Assembly (NCBI GenBank): GCA_903908715.1
Contig: CAIVSY010000049.1
Span: forward strand, 1-48,581
Direction of reading: 5' to 3'
Length of the DNA stretch: 48,581 nucleotides
DNA from: an uncultured bacterium
GTDB taxonomy: Bacteria > Verrucomicrobiota > Kiritimatiellia > CAIKKV01 > CAITUY01
Within the stretch, counting starts at the first letter, position 1. The number at the start of each line of letters is the position of its first letter. This document shows positions 27,112 to 35,452 of the stretch, in pieces. The notes below the pieces were generated by a model. That model had not been told where the DNA came from. It searched no databases and saw only the letters and a program-made list of their open reading frames with translations. The position numbers were made by a program, and so were the translations under genes.

Positions 27112-27152
27112 GGGGGGAATGGGGGATGGTTAATGGGGGGGATGGGGGATGG
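27112..27152 (+). repeat. G-rich tandem direct repeat in the deacetylase leader
   Basis: About two copies of a roughly 21-base G-rich unit (ATGGGGGGAATGGGGGATGG and a near copy), giving several runs of five to seven G. On the deacetylase strand this becomes a C-rich leader directly before the start codon. Confidence 0.7.
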
Positions 27153-27250
27153 CATGAGGCTCATCGCCTGAAGACATGCGAGATACTTTCAAGTTCACTA
27201 TCCGATAACCAACCCGGTTTTCCATGGGACATTCGGTCCGGAGGACACAA

Positions 27251-28984
27251 TCACTTCTCTTGAGATGATTGCAGCAGCTGGGCGCCGCCGAGTTCGCCGA
27301 GTGAAGCCTTCTGCAGGTCTGTCCAGAGGGTGCCGGGCCCGGCGTGCAGGATGTTGATTTTCAAGTCGGACCTGAGCCCGTTGGCGGTTTCCCACAGCGT
27401 GAAGGCGGCGGGATCGCCAAAGGCCTGCGTCTTCAATTGGGCGCCACGCGCCCGTTCATTTTCAACGAGCTTCAGCGAATCAGCGGCGGCCTGGCCCAGG
27501 ATCCTTGTTTTTGCGGCGCGGACGCCGGCGGTGTCCCGGTCGATCAAGGCGATCTGTTTCACGGTTTCGGCCTGGGTTTCGGCGACTTCCTTTTCCTGGG
27601 TTGCGGCGATTTCGGCCTTCAGTTTCGTGGTTTGCTGGGCCACCTCGGCGCTGCGCTGTTCGATGAGGGAAAGTTCCGTGTTCAGTTCCGCCAGCTTGCG
27701 GGCGGTGTTCTGGCGTTCCTTGTTCGTCAGATCCTGCTCGATGGCGAGGCTGGCCTTCTGGATCGGGTCGAGGATCTGCATCGGGACATCCACGTGGCGG
27801 ATCAGGGCGTTATGGGTCAGGATCTTGCGGTCGCTCATGGTGCGCGAAAGGGCTTCGGTCATGTCCTTCTGGAATTTCTCCCGGCCCTCACCGACGATGA
27901 AGTCCTTGGCGCGGTATTCCGAACCCTTGTTCCGGGTGATGGAGAGGATCTGGGGCAGGATGATCTTGTCCACCACGGCGGGCAGGTCCCCGTAGCTGCG
28001 GTACAGCCAGGCGATCTTGTCGGGTTCCAGCTCGAATTCCAGAGTCATATCCAGACTGATCTCGAACCCGTCGCGCGAGGGGAAGGTGACGAATTCATTG
28101 CGGACATGGGCAACATCGGACTGGCGGGCCTTGGCCTTTGCCGGCGCTACGGCCTGTTCCTGGACCTGTTGGGCCTTATGCTGGCGCCAGGAGGAGTCGA
28201 ACCCCTTCTGGATCTGGATGCTGGGCCGGCTTTCGGCGGCTGCCTGTTCATAGTAGCCGCGGCGTTTCTGCGCCTGCTCCTCCAGCATACGTTCCTGGAG
28301 GGCGCCCATGACGACGTTCTGGCTTTCGATCTGGCTCTTGGTGATAACGGCTCCGCCTTCGCGGCCGAGCAAGGAGACCTGGTTGACGCCGATTTCCAGG
28401 ACGTTCACCTGGAATTCCTTCGGGTTCACGTAATACAGGCCGGGCTGGAGGATGTCCGCGCGGATGCCCTTTTCCTCGGGGCCGGCGAACGCACCTTCGG
28501 GGGCCTGGCGGCCGGAGAGTGATGTCAGGACGCCGGCATAACCGATCTTGATAACCACGGCGTCCTCGATTTTGATTTCATAGCCGTAGGGGTTGATGCG
28601 GTACTTGCCGGGACCCAGGACCTTGCGCCAGATACCCTTCTGGCCCGGTTCGGCGAGGAACTCGCCCTGGGACAATTCGGAGCCGACCTTTGCGGTCACG
28701 ATACCCACCTTGCCCGGCGGGATGGTCAGGACCGTCCGGATTTCCCGGTCATACATGATCGGATCGAGGAAATGGCGGCCTTCACCCAGGACATCCTCCT
28801 GGATGCCCATTTGGCCCTTCTTGGCCAGGATCTGTCCCGGCGGCAGGGCGGCACCGCCCTTGGCGGTAATGATCGCCATCTGGTTTGGTCCCACATAGAA
28901 GCGGCAGAAGCCCCAGGTCCATAAGAACCACAGGAACGCCAGGAATGCAACGGTTGCCAGGATGATGGTTCGGAGCGACTTCAT
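27251..28984 (-). CDS. SPFH/band-7 membrane protein with three N-terminal repeat modules (577 residues)
   Basis: Flotillin/prohibitin-like scaffold protein. A membrane span (about 7-27) is followed by three copies of a roughly 45-residue module (33-78, 91-136 and 147-195). Each copy carries an 'I.AKxG' or 'VG.vTs..G' half and the ending 'KGI...vL.PG.Y..NP'. The SPFH domain follows (about 290-410), then a long Ala/Gln/Glu-rich coiled coil (about 410-490) and a C-terminal tail. Such proteins oligomerise into cages at the membrane and organise proteases or lipid domains. Its ATG overlaps the stop of the upstream paralogue by four bases (ATGA), so the two are translationally coupled and probably form a hetero-oligomer like HflK/HflC. 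Confidence 0.85.
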   Translation of the reverse strand: MKSLRTIILATVAFLAFLWFLWTWGFCRFYVGPNQMAIITAKGGAALPPGQILAKKGQMGIQEDVLGEGRHFLDPIMYDREIRTVLTIPPGKVGIVTAKVGSELSQGEFLAEPGQKGIWRKVLGPGKYRINPYGYEIKIEDAVVIKIGYAGVLTSLSGRQAPEGAFAGPEEKGIRADILQPGLYYVNPKEFQVNVLEIGVNQVSLLGREGGAVITKSQIESQNVVMGALQERMLEEQAQKRRGYYEQAAAESRPSIQIQKGFDSSWRQHKAQQVQEQAVAPAKAKARQSDVAHVRNEFVTFPSRDGFEISLDMTLEFELEPDKIAWLYRSYGDLPAVVDKIILPQILSITRNKGSEYRAKDFIVGEGREKFQKDMTEALSRTMSDRKILTHNALIRHVDVPMQILDPIQKASLAIEQDLTNKERQNTARKLAELNTELSLIEQRSAEVAQQTTKLKAEIAATQEKEVAETQAETVKQIALIDRDTAGVRAAKTRILGQAAADSLKLVENERARGAQLKTQAFGDPAAFTLWETANGLRSDLKINILHAGPGTLWTDLQKASLGELGGAQLLQSSQEK

Positions 28985-30534
28985 GGCTTCACCTCCTTCT
29001 TCTCGGGCAGATACGGGAGGAAGATGGCGCCAAGGCCACCCTCCTGGTCGGAGCTCAGAATGGAATGGATACGCGGGGCGATCTTCTTCAGGAACGTATA
29101 TCGCGCGAAGTTATGTCCGTTGCTGAAGGCCTGCACCTGGCTTGTCAGGATGGTTGCTTCAGCCGTGTTCTGCATTTTTACAACCGCCGAATCCGCCTCG
29201 GCCTTGAGCATGACCGCCTGGGCCTGCGCGGTTGCGGCATCCGTTTCCAGTCGCGCGACCTCGAGGTCCTTGTTTGCGGCCACGATGCGCACAGCCTGGT
29301 CCTGCTTGGCCTTGATCACGGCCCGCAGCTTGGCGGTTTCGGCCTCGACTTTCTCCTTCTGCTGCTGGGCCAGCATTTCCTGTCTGCCCAGTTCGGCCTT
29401 GGACTTAGCCTGGCCGATTTCCTGTTCATACTTGCGCGTTTCCTGGACGGCAATTTCCCGGTCGCGGATGATGCTGGCGATCTGGTCCGGCGGGGTGATG
29501 TTGCGGATCAGTACGGACTTCACGGCGACACCCCACGGGGCGCAGGTGTTACGCAGGTGGGTTTCCAGGTCCTTCTGGAATTGCTGGCGGGTTTCGCCGA
29601 CGATGAAGGTGGTTGCGGGGTGTTTGCTGCCTTCAATCCGGCTGAAGCCGCGGGCGCGGGGCAGGATCACCTTCTGGAGGATGTCGTTCATATCGCCCAC
29701 CCGGTGGGTCAGAAGGGCGGCGTTTTCACGTTCGAAGGCGAATTCGATGGTGCCTTCCACCACGACGGTGAACCCGTCCATGGTAAGGAAGTTGATTGCG
29801 TCTTCGTTGCTCATCTCGAACCGCTGGCTCTGCAGGTTCACCTCTGTCACGTCCAGCAGGAACGGGTTCAGGTAGTAGGTGCCGGGGTCGAGGACTTCCG
29901 GCAGAATGCCCTTCATACCCGGCCCGACCAGGAATCCGTTGGGCGAATTCGAGGCATTGAGGCCGCCCAGCACGTCATCTCCGACCAGGGAGGTGACCAC
30001 GCCCACATGGCCTGGACGGATGGAGATGGCGTTGTAGACATCCACCTGGAAGGCGTACGGGTTCAGGCGGTATTTCCCGGGACTCAGGATGTCGGCCAGA
30101 ATGCCCTTTTCTCCTTTGTTTGCGATGATGCGGCCCTTGGGCAGGTCGGTTCCGTAGAGCCGGGTGACAACGCCCAGCTTACCGGCGGGGATATCGGTGA
30201 TCGGGTGCAGCGTCCAGCCCCAGGAATAGGGGTTACGGAAGTAGCGGCCTTCGGAAAGGACTTCCAGCTGGATACCCTTCTGGCCCGGTCCATCGGCAAT
30301 GATCTGGCCCGAGGGCAGGTCTTTGCCGGTCTTATGGATCAGGACGGCGATCCGGTTTTTTTCCGGCTCGATCCGGCAGAAGAACCAGATGAAGATCGGG
30401 ATAAAGACGATCACCGCCATGATCAGGATGGGAACCACGGAGATTCCGTTGATGGCAACGGGGTTGCGTGGGATGCGTGGCGGGGGTGGCGGCTTGGCAA
30501 ACGAATCCGAGTCGTAGCGCATGTTTTGACTCAT
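28981..30534 (-). CDS. SPFH/band-7 membrane protein with three N-terminal repeat modules (517 residues)
   Basis: Paralogue and operon partner of the adjacent SPFH gene. A Pro-rich cytoplasmic start (KPPPPPRIPRNP) precedes a membrane span (31-53). Three modules follow at about 59-109, 117-165 and 172-227, with the endings GQKGIQLEVLSEGRYFRNP, GEKGILADILSPGKYRLNP and GMKGILPEVLDPGTYYLNP. Then come the SPFH domain (about 225-370) and a coiled coil rich in Ala, Glu and Gln (about 360-470). The ATG at 30534 has GGAGG six bases upstream. The repeat endings are nearly superimposable with those of the neighbour, so the triplication came before the gene duplication. Role inferred as a membrane scaffold. 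Confidence 0.85.
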   Translation of the reverse strand: MSQNMRYDSDSFAKPPPPPRIPRNPVAINGISVVPILIMAVIVFIPIFIWFFCRIEPEKNRIAVLIHKTGKDLPSGQIIADGPGQKGIQLEVLSEGRYFRNPYSWGWTLHPITDIPAGKLGVVTRLYGTDLPKGRIIANKGEKGILADILSPGKYRLNPYAFQVDVYNAISIRPGHVGVVTSLVGDDVLGGLNASNSPNGFLVGPGMKGILPEVLDPGTYYLNPFLLDVTEVNLQSQRFEMSNEDAINFLTMDGFTVVVEGTIEFAFERENAALLTHRVGDMNDILQKVILPRARGFSRIEGSKHPATTFIVGETRQQFQKDLETHLRNTCAPWGVAVKSVLIRNITPPDQIASIIRDREIAVQETRKYEQEIGQAKSKAELGRQEMLAQQQKEKVEAETAKLRAVIKAKQDQAVRIVAANKDLEVARLETDAATAQAQAVMLKAEADSAVVKMQNTAEATILTSQVQAFSNGHNFARYTFLKKIAPRIHSILSSDQEGGLGAIFLPYLPEKKEVKP

Positions 30535-30610
30535 ACGTCCTCCTGTAGGTGCGGGCTCAATGCCGGGCACTGTAGCGGGGCGGGATCGCAAGGTCAAGTG
30601 CAGGCGGTTG

Positions 30611-30803
30611 TATTATCCGGAGCGATTCAGTTGGCGGAAGCAGTTCTCCTCACCTCAATCCTCTCCCGCAAGGGGAGAGGAGGTGCAATGACTCTTTTAT
30701 GTTGTTACCGGGAGGTGATGACGCAGGGGGTTGCAACGATCCGGATTTCCCTTTCCCCTGACAGGAGAGGGGGGTGTCTTGAATTGAATCGTTCCGGATT
30801 ATA
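30611..30803. repeat. MITE-like element with 21-base terminal inverted repeats and two internal palindromes (copies B and C)
   Basis: The left end (30611-30631) and the reverse complement of 30783-30803 match at 18 of 21 positions (TATNATCCGGARCGATTCAR plus T). Inside are a strong palindrome CCTCTCCC-GCAA-GGGGAGAGG (30660-30680) and a second, weaker one (30749-30774). The right part (30735-30795) is an inverted relative of the repeat at 12383-12454. No transposase or coding capacity is present. The right end contains the cobU stop codon. No target-site duplication is obvious by eye. Confidence 0.65.
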
Positions 30804-31332
30804 GAGCGCCCTTGAGCACCAGGGGGAGGCCGGCTGCCACGAACACAACCGTTCCGGCGATCGTGGCGACATCCTGGTTCAGCCATCCCTGCAGGTCCCG
30901 GAATTCGCGGCCCAATGCGCTGTCGGGAACCACCCCCATGCCCACCTCGTTGCTGACCAGGATGACTTCCACGGGACAACGGGCCAGGGCTTGCAGCAAT
31001 TGCTCTTTACGGCTGGCCACGGAGCCGGATCCTTCCTTGAGTAGGACATTCGACAGCCAGAGGGTCAGGCAGTCCACCAGGATGCCGTCACGTCCCGCGG
31101 GCGGCCGTTCGAGAACGCCTGCTGCATCCAGAGGCGCTTCGACGCAAGCCCATTGCCCGCCGCGCTTGGCCTGGTGGAGCCGCACCCGTTCCCGCATTTC
31201 GGCATCCAGGATTTCGGCTGTGGCGAGATACAGAGGGGCCTTCCATCGTTGTTCTGCGAGCCGTTGCGCGAGGGAGCTCTTACCGCTGCGAGCTCCGCCA
31301 AGGACAAGGGTGATACCGGGTTTGGCGTTCAT
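30799..31332 (-). CDS. cobU: Adenosylcobinamide kinase / adenosylcobinamide-phosphate guanylyltransferase
   Basis: CobU phosphorylates adenosylcobinamide and then transfers GMP to it, preparing the corrinoid for attachment of the lower ligand. It has the P loop LGGARSGKSS (11-20), the VDCLTLWLSN region and VSNEVGMGVVP, all typical of CobU/CobP. Length (177 residues) is normal. The ATG at 31332 is preferred over a TTG at 31341. It follows cbiR by ten bases or fewer in the same direction, so the two act together in salvage. Confidence 0.95.
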   Translation of the reverse strand: MNAKPGITLVLGGARSGKSSLAQRLAEQRWKAPLYLATAEILDAEMRERVRLHQAKRGGQWACVEAPLDAAGVLERPPAGRDGILVDCLTLWLSNVLLKEGSGSVASRKEQLLQALARCPVEVILVSNEVGMGVVPDSALGREFRDLQGWLNQDVATIAGTVVFVAAGLPLVLKGAL

Positions 31333-31342
31333 GCGCTGCAAT

Positions 31343-32155
31343 TTACCTGGGTTTCTGTGTCAGTTCAATCAGGCGTTCCAGTGACGCGCAGGTATCCTCG
31401 TAACCGAAGGTTTCGAGCGTGAGCACTTCGCGGTAGTCGCCGAGTGCAGCGAGGAACTCCGCGGCCAGCGGCGCGGGGGTGATGGTCAGCGCATGATGAC
31501 GGCTGGTATGGTCCGCCCCGTACAGGTGGACGATCCGGGTGTGGGCACGGTGGTTCCGGACATGGGTTTTCCAGTCATACTGCATTTGCCAGAGGTGCCC
31601 GATATCGAGGCAGTGGCTGAAGGGGGCCAGGTCCAGGATCGGCTGGCACCATTCAAAGGGGTAGCCGAGGTTCTCGATGCACAGCCGGCGCGGATCCCCG
31701 GTTGCGGCGAGGATTGCCTGCACGGGATGGGCAAGGTCGCTTTGCCACTCGGCCACGCGGGCGGGAGTATCGTCCGGTTCGATTCCCTCCAGATGCAGGA
31801 TCCAGCCGTGCGGCTGCAAGGGCCGGCAGATTTCGATGATCCGCAGGGTCTGGTCCAGCAGGGCCTGCCGTTCCCGGGCGGACGGACTGCCGAGGGCTTT
31901 GTCGATGGGAAAGTGGATGGTGTAGGACAGGGCGTGTTCGGCCGCCAGGTCGGCCAGGCAGCGGACCTCCGCGGCATCGGGCAGGTTGCTTTCGCCGCCG
32001 GATTCAAAGAAGACCAGTTCCACATCGTCGGCGACGGGTGCGAGGGCGCGGATATTGGGCAGAAGCGCATCGGGGTAGACGAAGGAGGTCACCCCCAGCC
32101 GGAACGGGAGCGGGTGGGGTGGGCGGGGCAGGGGCTGGTACGCGGGGGAGTTCAT
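31343..32155 (-). CDS. cbiR: CbiR-like cobamide-remodelling hydrolase (TIM barrel)
   Basis: TIM-barrel protein of the AP-endonuclease-2/xylose-isomerase superfamily. CbiR, described from Akkermansia muciniphila, removes the lower nucleotide of cobamides so that CobU and CobT can rebuild a preferred form. Candidate metal residues are spaced as in this fold: H81 in IHFPID, H121 and E123 in LHLEGIE, E161 in IENLGYP, D184 and H187 in CLDIGHLW, H210 in VHLYGAD and E248 near the C terminus. Context is the main support: the gene lies directly before cobU. It is also shorter (270 residues) than the two sugar TIM-barrel proteins at the other end of the window. A plain sugar isomerase is the alternative. 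Confidence 0.72.
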   Translation of the reverse strand: MNSPAYQPLPRPPHPLPFRLGVTSFVYPDALLPNIRALAPVADDVELVFFESGGESNLPDAAEVRCLADLAAEHALSYTIHFPIDKALGSPSARERQALLDQTLRIIEICRPLQPHGWILHLEGIEPDDTPARVAEWQSDLAHPVQAILAATGDPRRLCIENLGYPFEWCQPILDLAPFSHCLDIGHLWQMQYDWKTHVRNHRAHTRIVHLYGADHTSRHHALTITPAPLAAEFLAALGDYREVLTLETFGYEDTCASLERLIELTQKPR

Positions 32156-32158
32156 GGA

Positions 32159-32551
32159 TCAGGCCAGTCGCGCGGCCGCGCGTACGCAGGCAGTGCCGAG
32201 CAGGAAAGCCAGGGCGGCGCCCACGATGGTTCCATTGAGATACAGCAGGGCATACAGCCATTGTCCATCCCGGAGCATCTGCGCCAGTTCATGGATCAGG
32301 GACGAAAGCGTGGTGAAGCCGCCGCAGAAGCCCGTCGCCAGAAGCAGGCGGGTGGTCGGCGAAAGCCACTCTCCGAGGGTGGCGATTTCCGTGATGATGC
32401 CGATGATCAGGCAGCCTGTAATGTTTGAGGCCAGGGTTCCGAAAGGGGTGGCCATTGAGGCGCGGGTCATGAGCAGGGTCGCGCCGTAGCGGCAGAGGCT
32501 TCCGGCAAAGCCGCCGATGCCCACCAGAAGGAATAGCCAGATCTGGTTCAT
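32159..32551 (-). CDS. crcB: Fluoride channel CrcB/Fluc
   Basis: Small inner-membrane fluoride exporter that works as a dual-topology dimer. The 130 residues hold four membrane spans and the family motifs GGFAGSLCRY (about 13-22), FGTLASNITGCLIIGI (about 37-52) and TGFCGGFTTLSSL (about 72-84). The fully typical single-gene form is present. It is the first gene of an operon with cbiR (three bases apart) and cobU. I find no fluoride riboswitch in the 109 bases upstream, so its pairing with cobamide genes may be chance. Confidence 0.95.
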   Translation of the reverse strand: MNQIWLFLLVGIGGFAGSLCRYGATLLMTRASMATPFGTLASNITGCLIIGIITEIATLGEWLSPTTRLLLATGFCGGFTTLSSLIHELAQMLRDGQWLYALLYLNGTIVGAALAFLLGTACVRAAARLA

Positions 32552-32660
32552 AGCGCGGGAATCGGTATCAGTTTGCCGCGGGAAAGTCGAGTTCTCTTGC
32601 GTGCAAACGAAAGTGGACGAACGGGCGGTTGGATGGCAGAATACCCTGCCTGTAACGCCT

Positions 32661-33641
32661 ATGACTACAACGCAGAATGCATCTTTGCCGCTGCTTAAGA
32701 AGCAGGCGCCGATGAACCAGGTGCTCTATGCCTTGATCCCGCTGGCCCTCTCGGGGATCTATTTCTTCGGGTGGCGGGTGGCGGTGATGCTGGCGGTGGG
32801 CAACCTGGCGGCCTTCCTTACGGAATATGCGTTTGTGCGCGGCACGGGCCAGCAGGTCACAATGGCTGTATTCGTCACGGGCACCCTGCTGGTCATGGGT
32901 TTACCGCCGACCCTGCCGATGTGGATGGTGGTCGTGGGCGCGGTGTTTGCCGTGGCGTTCGGCAAGATGATGTTCGGCGGATTCGGCCGCAATGTCTTCA
33001 ACCCTGCGCTGGTGGGACGGGCGTTCCTGTACATCAGCTTCGGCGGCTTCATGACGGCGAACTGGAGTGAGCCGGTTCCGGGTGTTGCCGGCGGTTTGCT
33101 GGCCTACGCCTCGGATACGATCACCACGGCGACGCCGGGTATGACACTCAAGACCGGCGTGGAGATCCCGTTCCGCGACCTGTTTGTGGGCGCCACGGCG
33201 GGTACTGTGGGCGGGACCAGCGCCCTGCTGGCGATCCTCTGCGGGGTGTATCTCCTGTGGCGGAAGATTGCGAACTGGCGGATTGCCGTGCCGGCCATCC
33301 TCGGCTTCCTTGGGATGCAGGGATCCCTGTGGCTGGCGGGTGCCCCGAAAGCGGCGGAGCCGTTGCACGCAATGGTGGCCGGCAGTTTCCTGCTGGGGGT
33401 GTTCTTCTATGCCACGGAGCCGGTCACGGCCTCCAAGCATGCGGTGGGACGCTGGATCTACGGGGCGTTTATCGGCGCGATGTCCTCGCTGATCGGGGTA
33501 TTCTCGGTTTGGCCGGCGGGAACCATGTTCGCCATCCTGCTGGCCAATATGTTCGCGCCTATCATGGACTACGGGTTAAAACAATGGGATGCAAAACGTG
33601 CGGTAGCGAAAAAGGCGGTTGCGGCGGCGGGACCGCGGTAA
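32661..33641 (+). CDS. nqrB: Na+-NQR subunit B (NqrB/RnfD family)
   Basis: Integral membrane subunit with about ten spans that holds a covalently bound FMN and forms the sodium path. Recognised from LYALIPLALSGIYFFGW (about 22-38), GFGRNVFNPALVGRAFL and GATAGTVGGTSALLAIL. It is 326 residues, shorter than classical NqrB (about 400) and nearer RnfD. The FMN-attachment sequence, usually (S/T)GAT, reads TTAT (155-158, in SDTITTATPG), so the glycine is replaced. The start at 32661 keeps the conserved LPLLKKQAPMNQ lead-in; it lacks a clear Shine-Dalgarno sequence. First gene of the nqrBCDEF run; overlaps nqrC by 58 bases. Confidence 0.93.
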   Translation: MTTTQNASLPLLKKQAPMNQVLYALIPLALSGIYFFGWRVAVMLAVGNLAAFLTEYAFVRGTGQQVTMAVFVTGTLLVMGLPPTLPMWMVVVGAVFAVAFGKMMFGGFGRNVFNPALVGRAFLYISFGGFMTANWSEPVPGVAGGLLAYASDTITTATPGMTLKTGVEIPFRDLFVGATAGTVGGTSALLAILCGVYLLWRKIANWRIAVPAILGFLGMQGSLWLAGAPKAAEPLHAMVAGSFLLGVFFYATEPVTASKHAVGRWIYGAFIGAMSSLIGVFSVWPAGTMFAILLANMFAPIMDYGLKQWDAKRAVAKKAVAAAGPR

Positions 33642-34243
33642 TCTGTGCCGGCCGTGGTGCGGAACAGGTCAGGACGCTGGGCTTCATGCTGGCGATCACG
33701 GTCGTGGTCGTGGCGGCGGTGTCCGGGGCCTACCTGTTGACGGCTGACCGGATCCGGAGCAACGAGATGCTGTTCCTCAAGAGGGCGGTGCTGAAGGCGG
33801 CCGGGCTGGCGGTTCCGGCCGAGGCCGCGGCGGTGGAGGCCATGTATTCCGCCCGTGTGCGGGATGCCGGGGTAGCCGACCGGTTCGAGATCCTCGCGGA
33901 ACAGGACGGGGTGGTGACGGGAACCGTACTGCGGCAGAGCGGGATGGGATTGTGGGGCGCCATCCGGGCCGTGGTCGGGTTTGACGCCGGCGGAGGCCGG
34001 CTGACGGGGATTGAGTTCCTGGAACAAAGCGAGACCCCGGGACTGGGGGCGCGGATCGAGGAGCCCTGGTTCAAGGAGCAGTTCAAAGGCAAGAAGGGGC
34101 CGCTGGATCTGGTTCCGGAAGGGGCGCAGGATGGCGAAAACCAGTTTGACGCCATTACGGGCGCCACCATCACATCCAAGGGCGTGCGCGATCTTGTGAA
34201 TGCATGCGTGAAGAGGCAGGCAGCAGACTCCAATGCAAGGTAA
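33584..34243 (+). CDS. nqrC: Na+-NQR subunit C (FMN-binding, NqrC/RnfG family)
   Basis: Single-span subunit with a periplasmic FMN-binding domain. The span is about 34-54 (LGFMLAITVVVVAAVSGAYL), and the covalent FMN motif ITGATITS (191-198, with T197) is near the C terminus. The chosen ATG overlaps nqrB by 58 bases and gives an extra Cys-rich N terminus, MGCKTCGSEKGGCGGG, with further C21 before the conserved VRTLGF. The next ATG (33686) would start inside the membrane span, so the Cys-rich segment is probably translated. It is not a normal part of NqrC. Confidence 0.92.
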   Translation: MGCKTCGSEKGGCGGGTAVICAGRGAEQVRTLGFMLAITVVVVAAVSGAYLLTADRIRSNEMLFLKRAVLKAAGLAVPAEAAAVEAMYSARVRDAGVADRFEILAEQDGVVTGTVLRQSGMGLWGAIRAVVGFDAGGGRLTGIEFLEQSETPGLGARIEEPWFKEQFKGKKGPLDLVPEGAQDGENQFDAITGATITSKGVRDLVNACVKRQAADSNAR

Positions 34244-34856
34244 GACGAAAAAGGTGTTTCTGGCGAATCTCGGGGCGGATAATCCCGTGTTCGTCCAGAT
34301 CCTGGGCATTTGCTCCACGCTGGCGGTGACGAACGTGGTCAGGAACACGCTCGTCATGTGCCTGGGTCTGATTTTCACGACCGCCCTGTCGAGCTGGACG
34401 GTTTCGGTTTTGCGCCGCTGGATCCCTTCGCGGACGCGGATGATGGTCGAGGTCATGATCATTGCCGGATATGTGATCGTGGTGGACATCATTCTCCGGG
34501 CGTTCCATCCGGACATCTCGCGGCAGCTCGGCCCGTATGTGGGGCTTATCATCACCAACTGTATTGTCATGGGGCGTGCGGAGGCCTTCGCGCTCAGCAA
34601 CCGCCCGTGGCTGTCGCTGGTCGACGGAGCGGCGGCGGGTGTCGGCTACTCCTATGTCCTGCTGCTGATCGCGGTTGTGCGGGAACTCATGGGGTCGGGT
34701 ACGGTATGGGGTGTCCGTGTCCTTGGCGCGTGGTGGACCAACTGGTCCATCCTGGTGATGGCACCGGGCGCATTCTTTGTCCTGGCGCTTTTCATCTGGT
34801 TCATCCGCGCGAAGGTCATGAAGCAGCCTGAACCTGCGAAAGGAGCGGGCCCGTGA
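34233..34856 (+). CDS. nqrD: Na+-NQR subunit D (NqrD/RnfE family)
   Basis: Integral membrane subunit of 207 residues with six spans. Signature segments are NPVFVQILGICSTLAVTN (about 17-34) and GLIITNCIVMGRAEAFA (about 104-120), whose Cys helps hold the intramembrane iron cofactor shared with NqrE. It overlaps nqrC by 11 bases and nqrE by four, in a tightly coupled operon. Confidence 0.95.
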   Translation: MQGKTKKVFLANLGADNPVFVQILGICSTLAVTNVVRNTLVMCLGLIFTTALSSWTVSVLRRWIPSRTRMMVEVMIIAGYVIVVDIILRAFHPDISRQLGPYVGLIITNCIVMGRAEAFALSNRPWLSLVDGAAAGVGYSYVLLLIAVVRELMGSGTVWGVRVLGAWWTNWSILVMAPGAFFVLALFIWFIRAKVMKQPEPAKGAGP

Positions 34857-35449
34857 GCGAGCTTCTGTATTTCCTGGCGGTTCTTCTTTCGGCGGTCTTC
34901 ACGAGCAACATCCTGCTGACCAACTATCTCGGGATGTGTTCCTTCCTGGCGGTATCCAAGGAGATCAAGACTTCGCTCGGGCTGGGGGCGGCCGTGGTTT
35001 TCGTGATGGCGATCACCTGCCCGCTCAACTGGATGGTCAGCGCCTGGGTGCTGGAGCCGTTGCACCTGGAGTACCTGCGTTTCATTGTCTTCATCGTTGT
35101 GATTGCGGCATTCGTGCAGGTTCTCGAGATGATCGTGGAGCGCGTGTCCGAGACGCTGTACGCCAACCTCGGCATTTTCCTCCCGCTGATCACGGTCAAC
35201 TGCGCGATCCTCGGCGCCTCGCTGTTCATGATCATCCGCAAGTACACGCTGGCGGAGTCGTTCGTGTACGGGACGGGCAGCGGGCTTGGCTGGATGCTGG
35301 CGATCCTGGCGATGGCGGGGATCCGGCAGGAGAAGCTCAACCAGTCCAAACTGCCGCGCGGGCTGGAGGGGCCGGCGATCGCGCTTGTGGTGGCCGGCAT
35401 CATGGCTTTGGCGTTCATGGGATTCTCCGGCATGGGGGGCGGGAACTGA
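34853..35449 (+). CDS. nqrE: Na+-NQR subunit E (NqrE/RnfA family)
   Basis: Integral membrane subunit of 198 residues, the inverted-topology partner of NqrD. It shows FTSNILLTNYLGMCSFLAVS (16-35) and LPLITVNCAILGASLFM, each with the Cys proposed to bind the membrane Fe-S/iron site. It starts at GTG overlapping the nqrD stop (GTGA). The FTSNILLTNYLGMCSF spelling is nearer NqrE than RnfA, which supports Nqr rather than Rnf. Confidence 0.95.
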   Translation: MSELLYFLAVLLSAVFTSNILLTNYLGMCSFLAVSKEIKTSLGLGAAVVFVMAITCPLNWMVSAWVLEPLHLEYLRFIVFIVVIAAFVQVLEMIVERVSETLYANLGIFLPLITVNCAILGASLFMIIRKYTLAESFVYGTGSGLGWMLAILAMAGIRQEKLNQSKLPRGLEGPAIALVVAGIMALAFMGFSGMGGGN

Positions 35450-35452
35450 GCC

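Noticed and set aside
32552-32660. Fluoride or second cobalamin riboswitch upstream of crcB
   Set aside because: Neither the fluoride aptamer core nor the B12 box is present on either strand.
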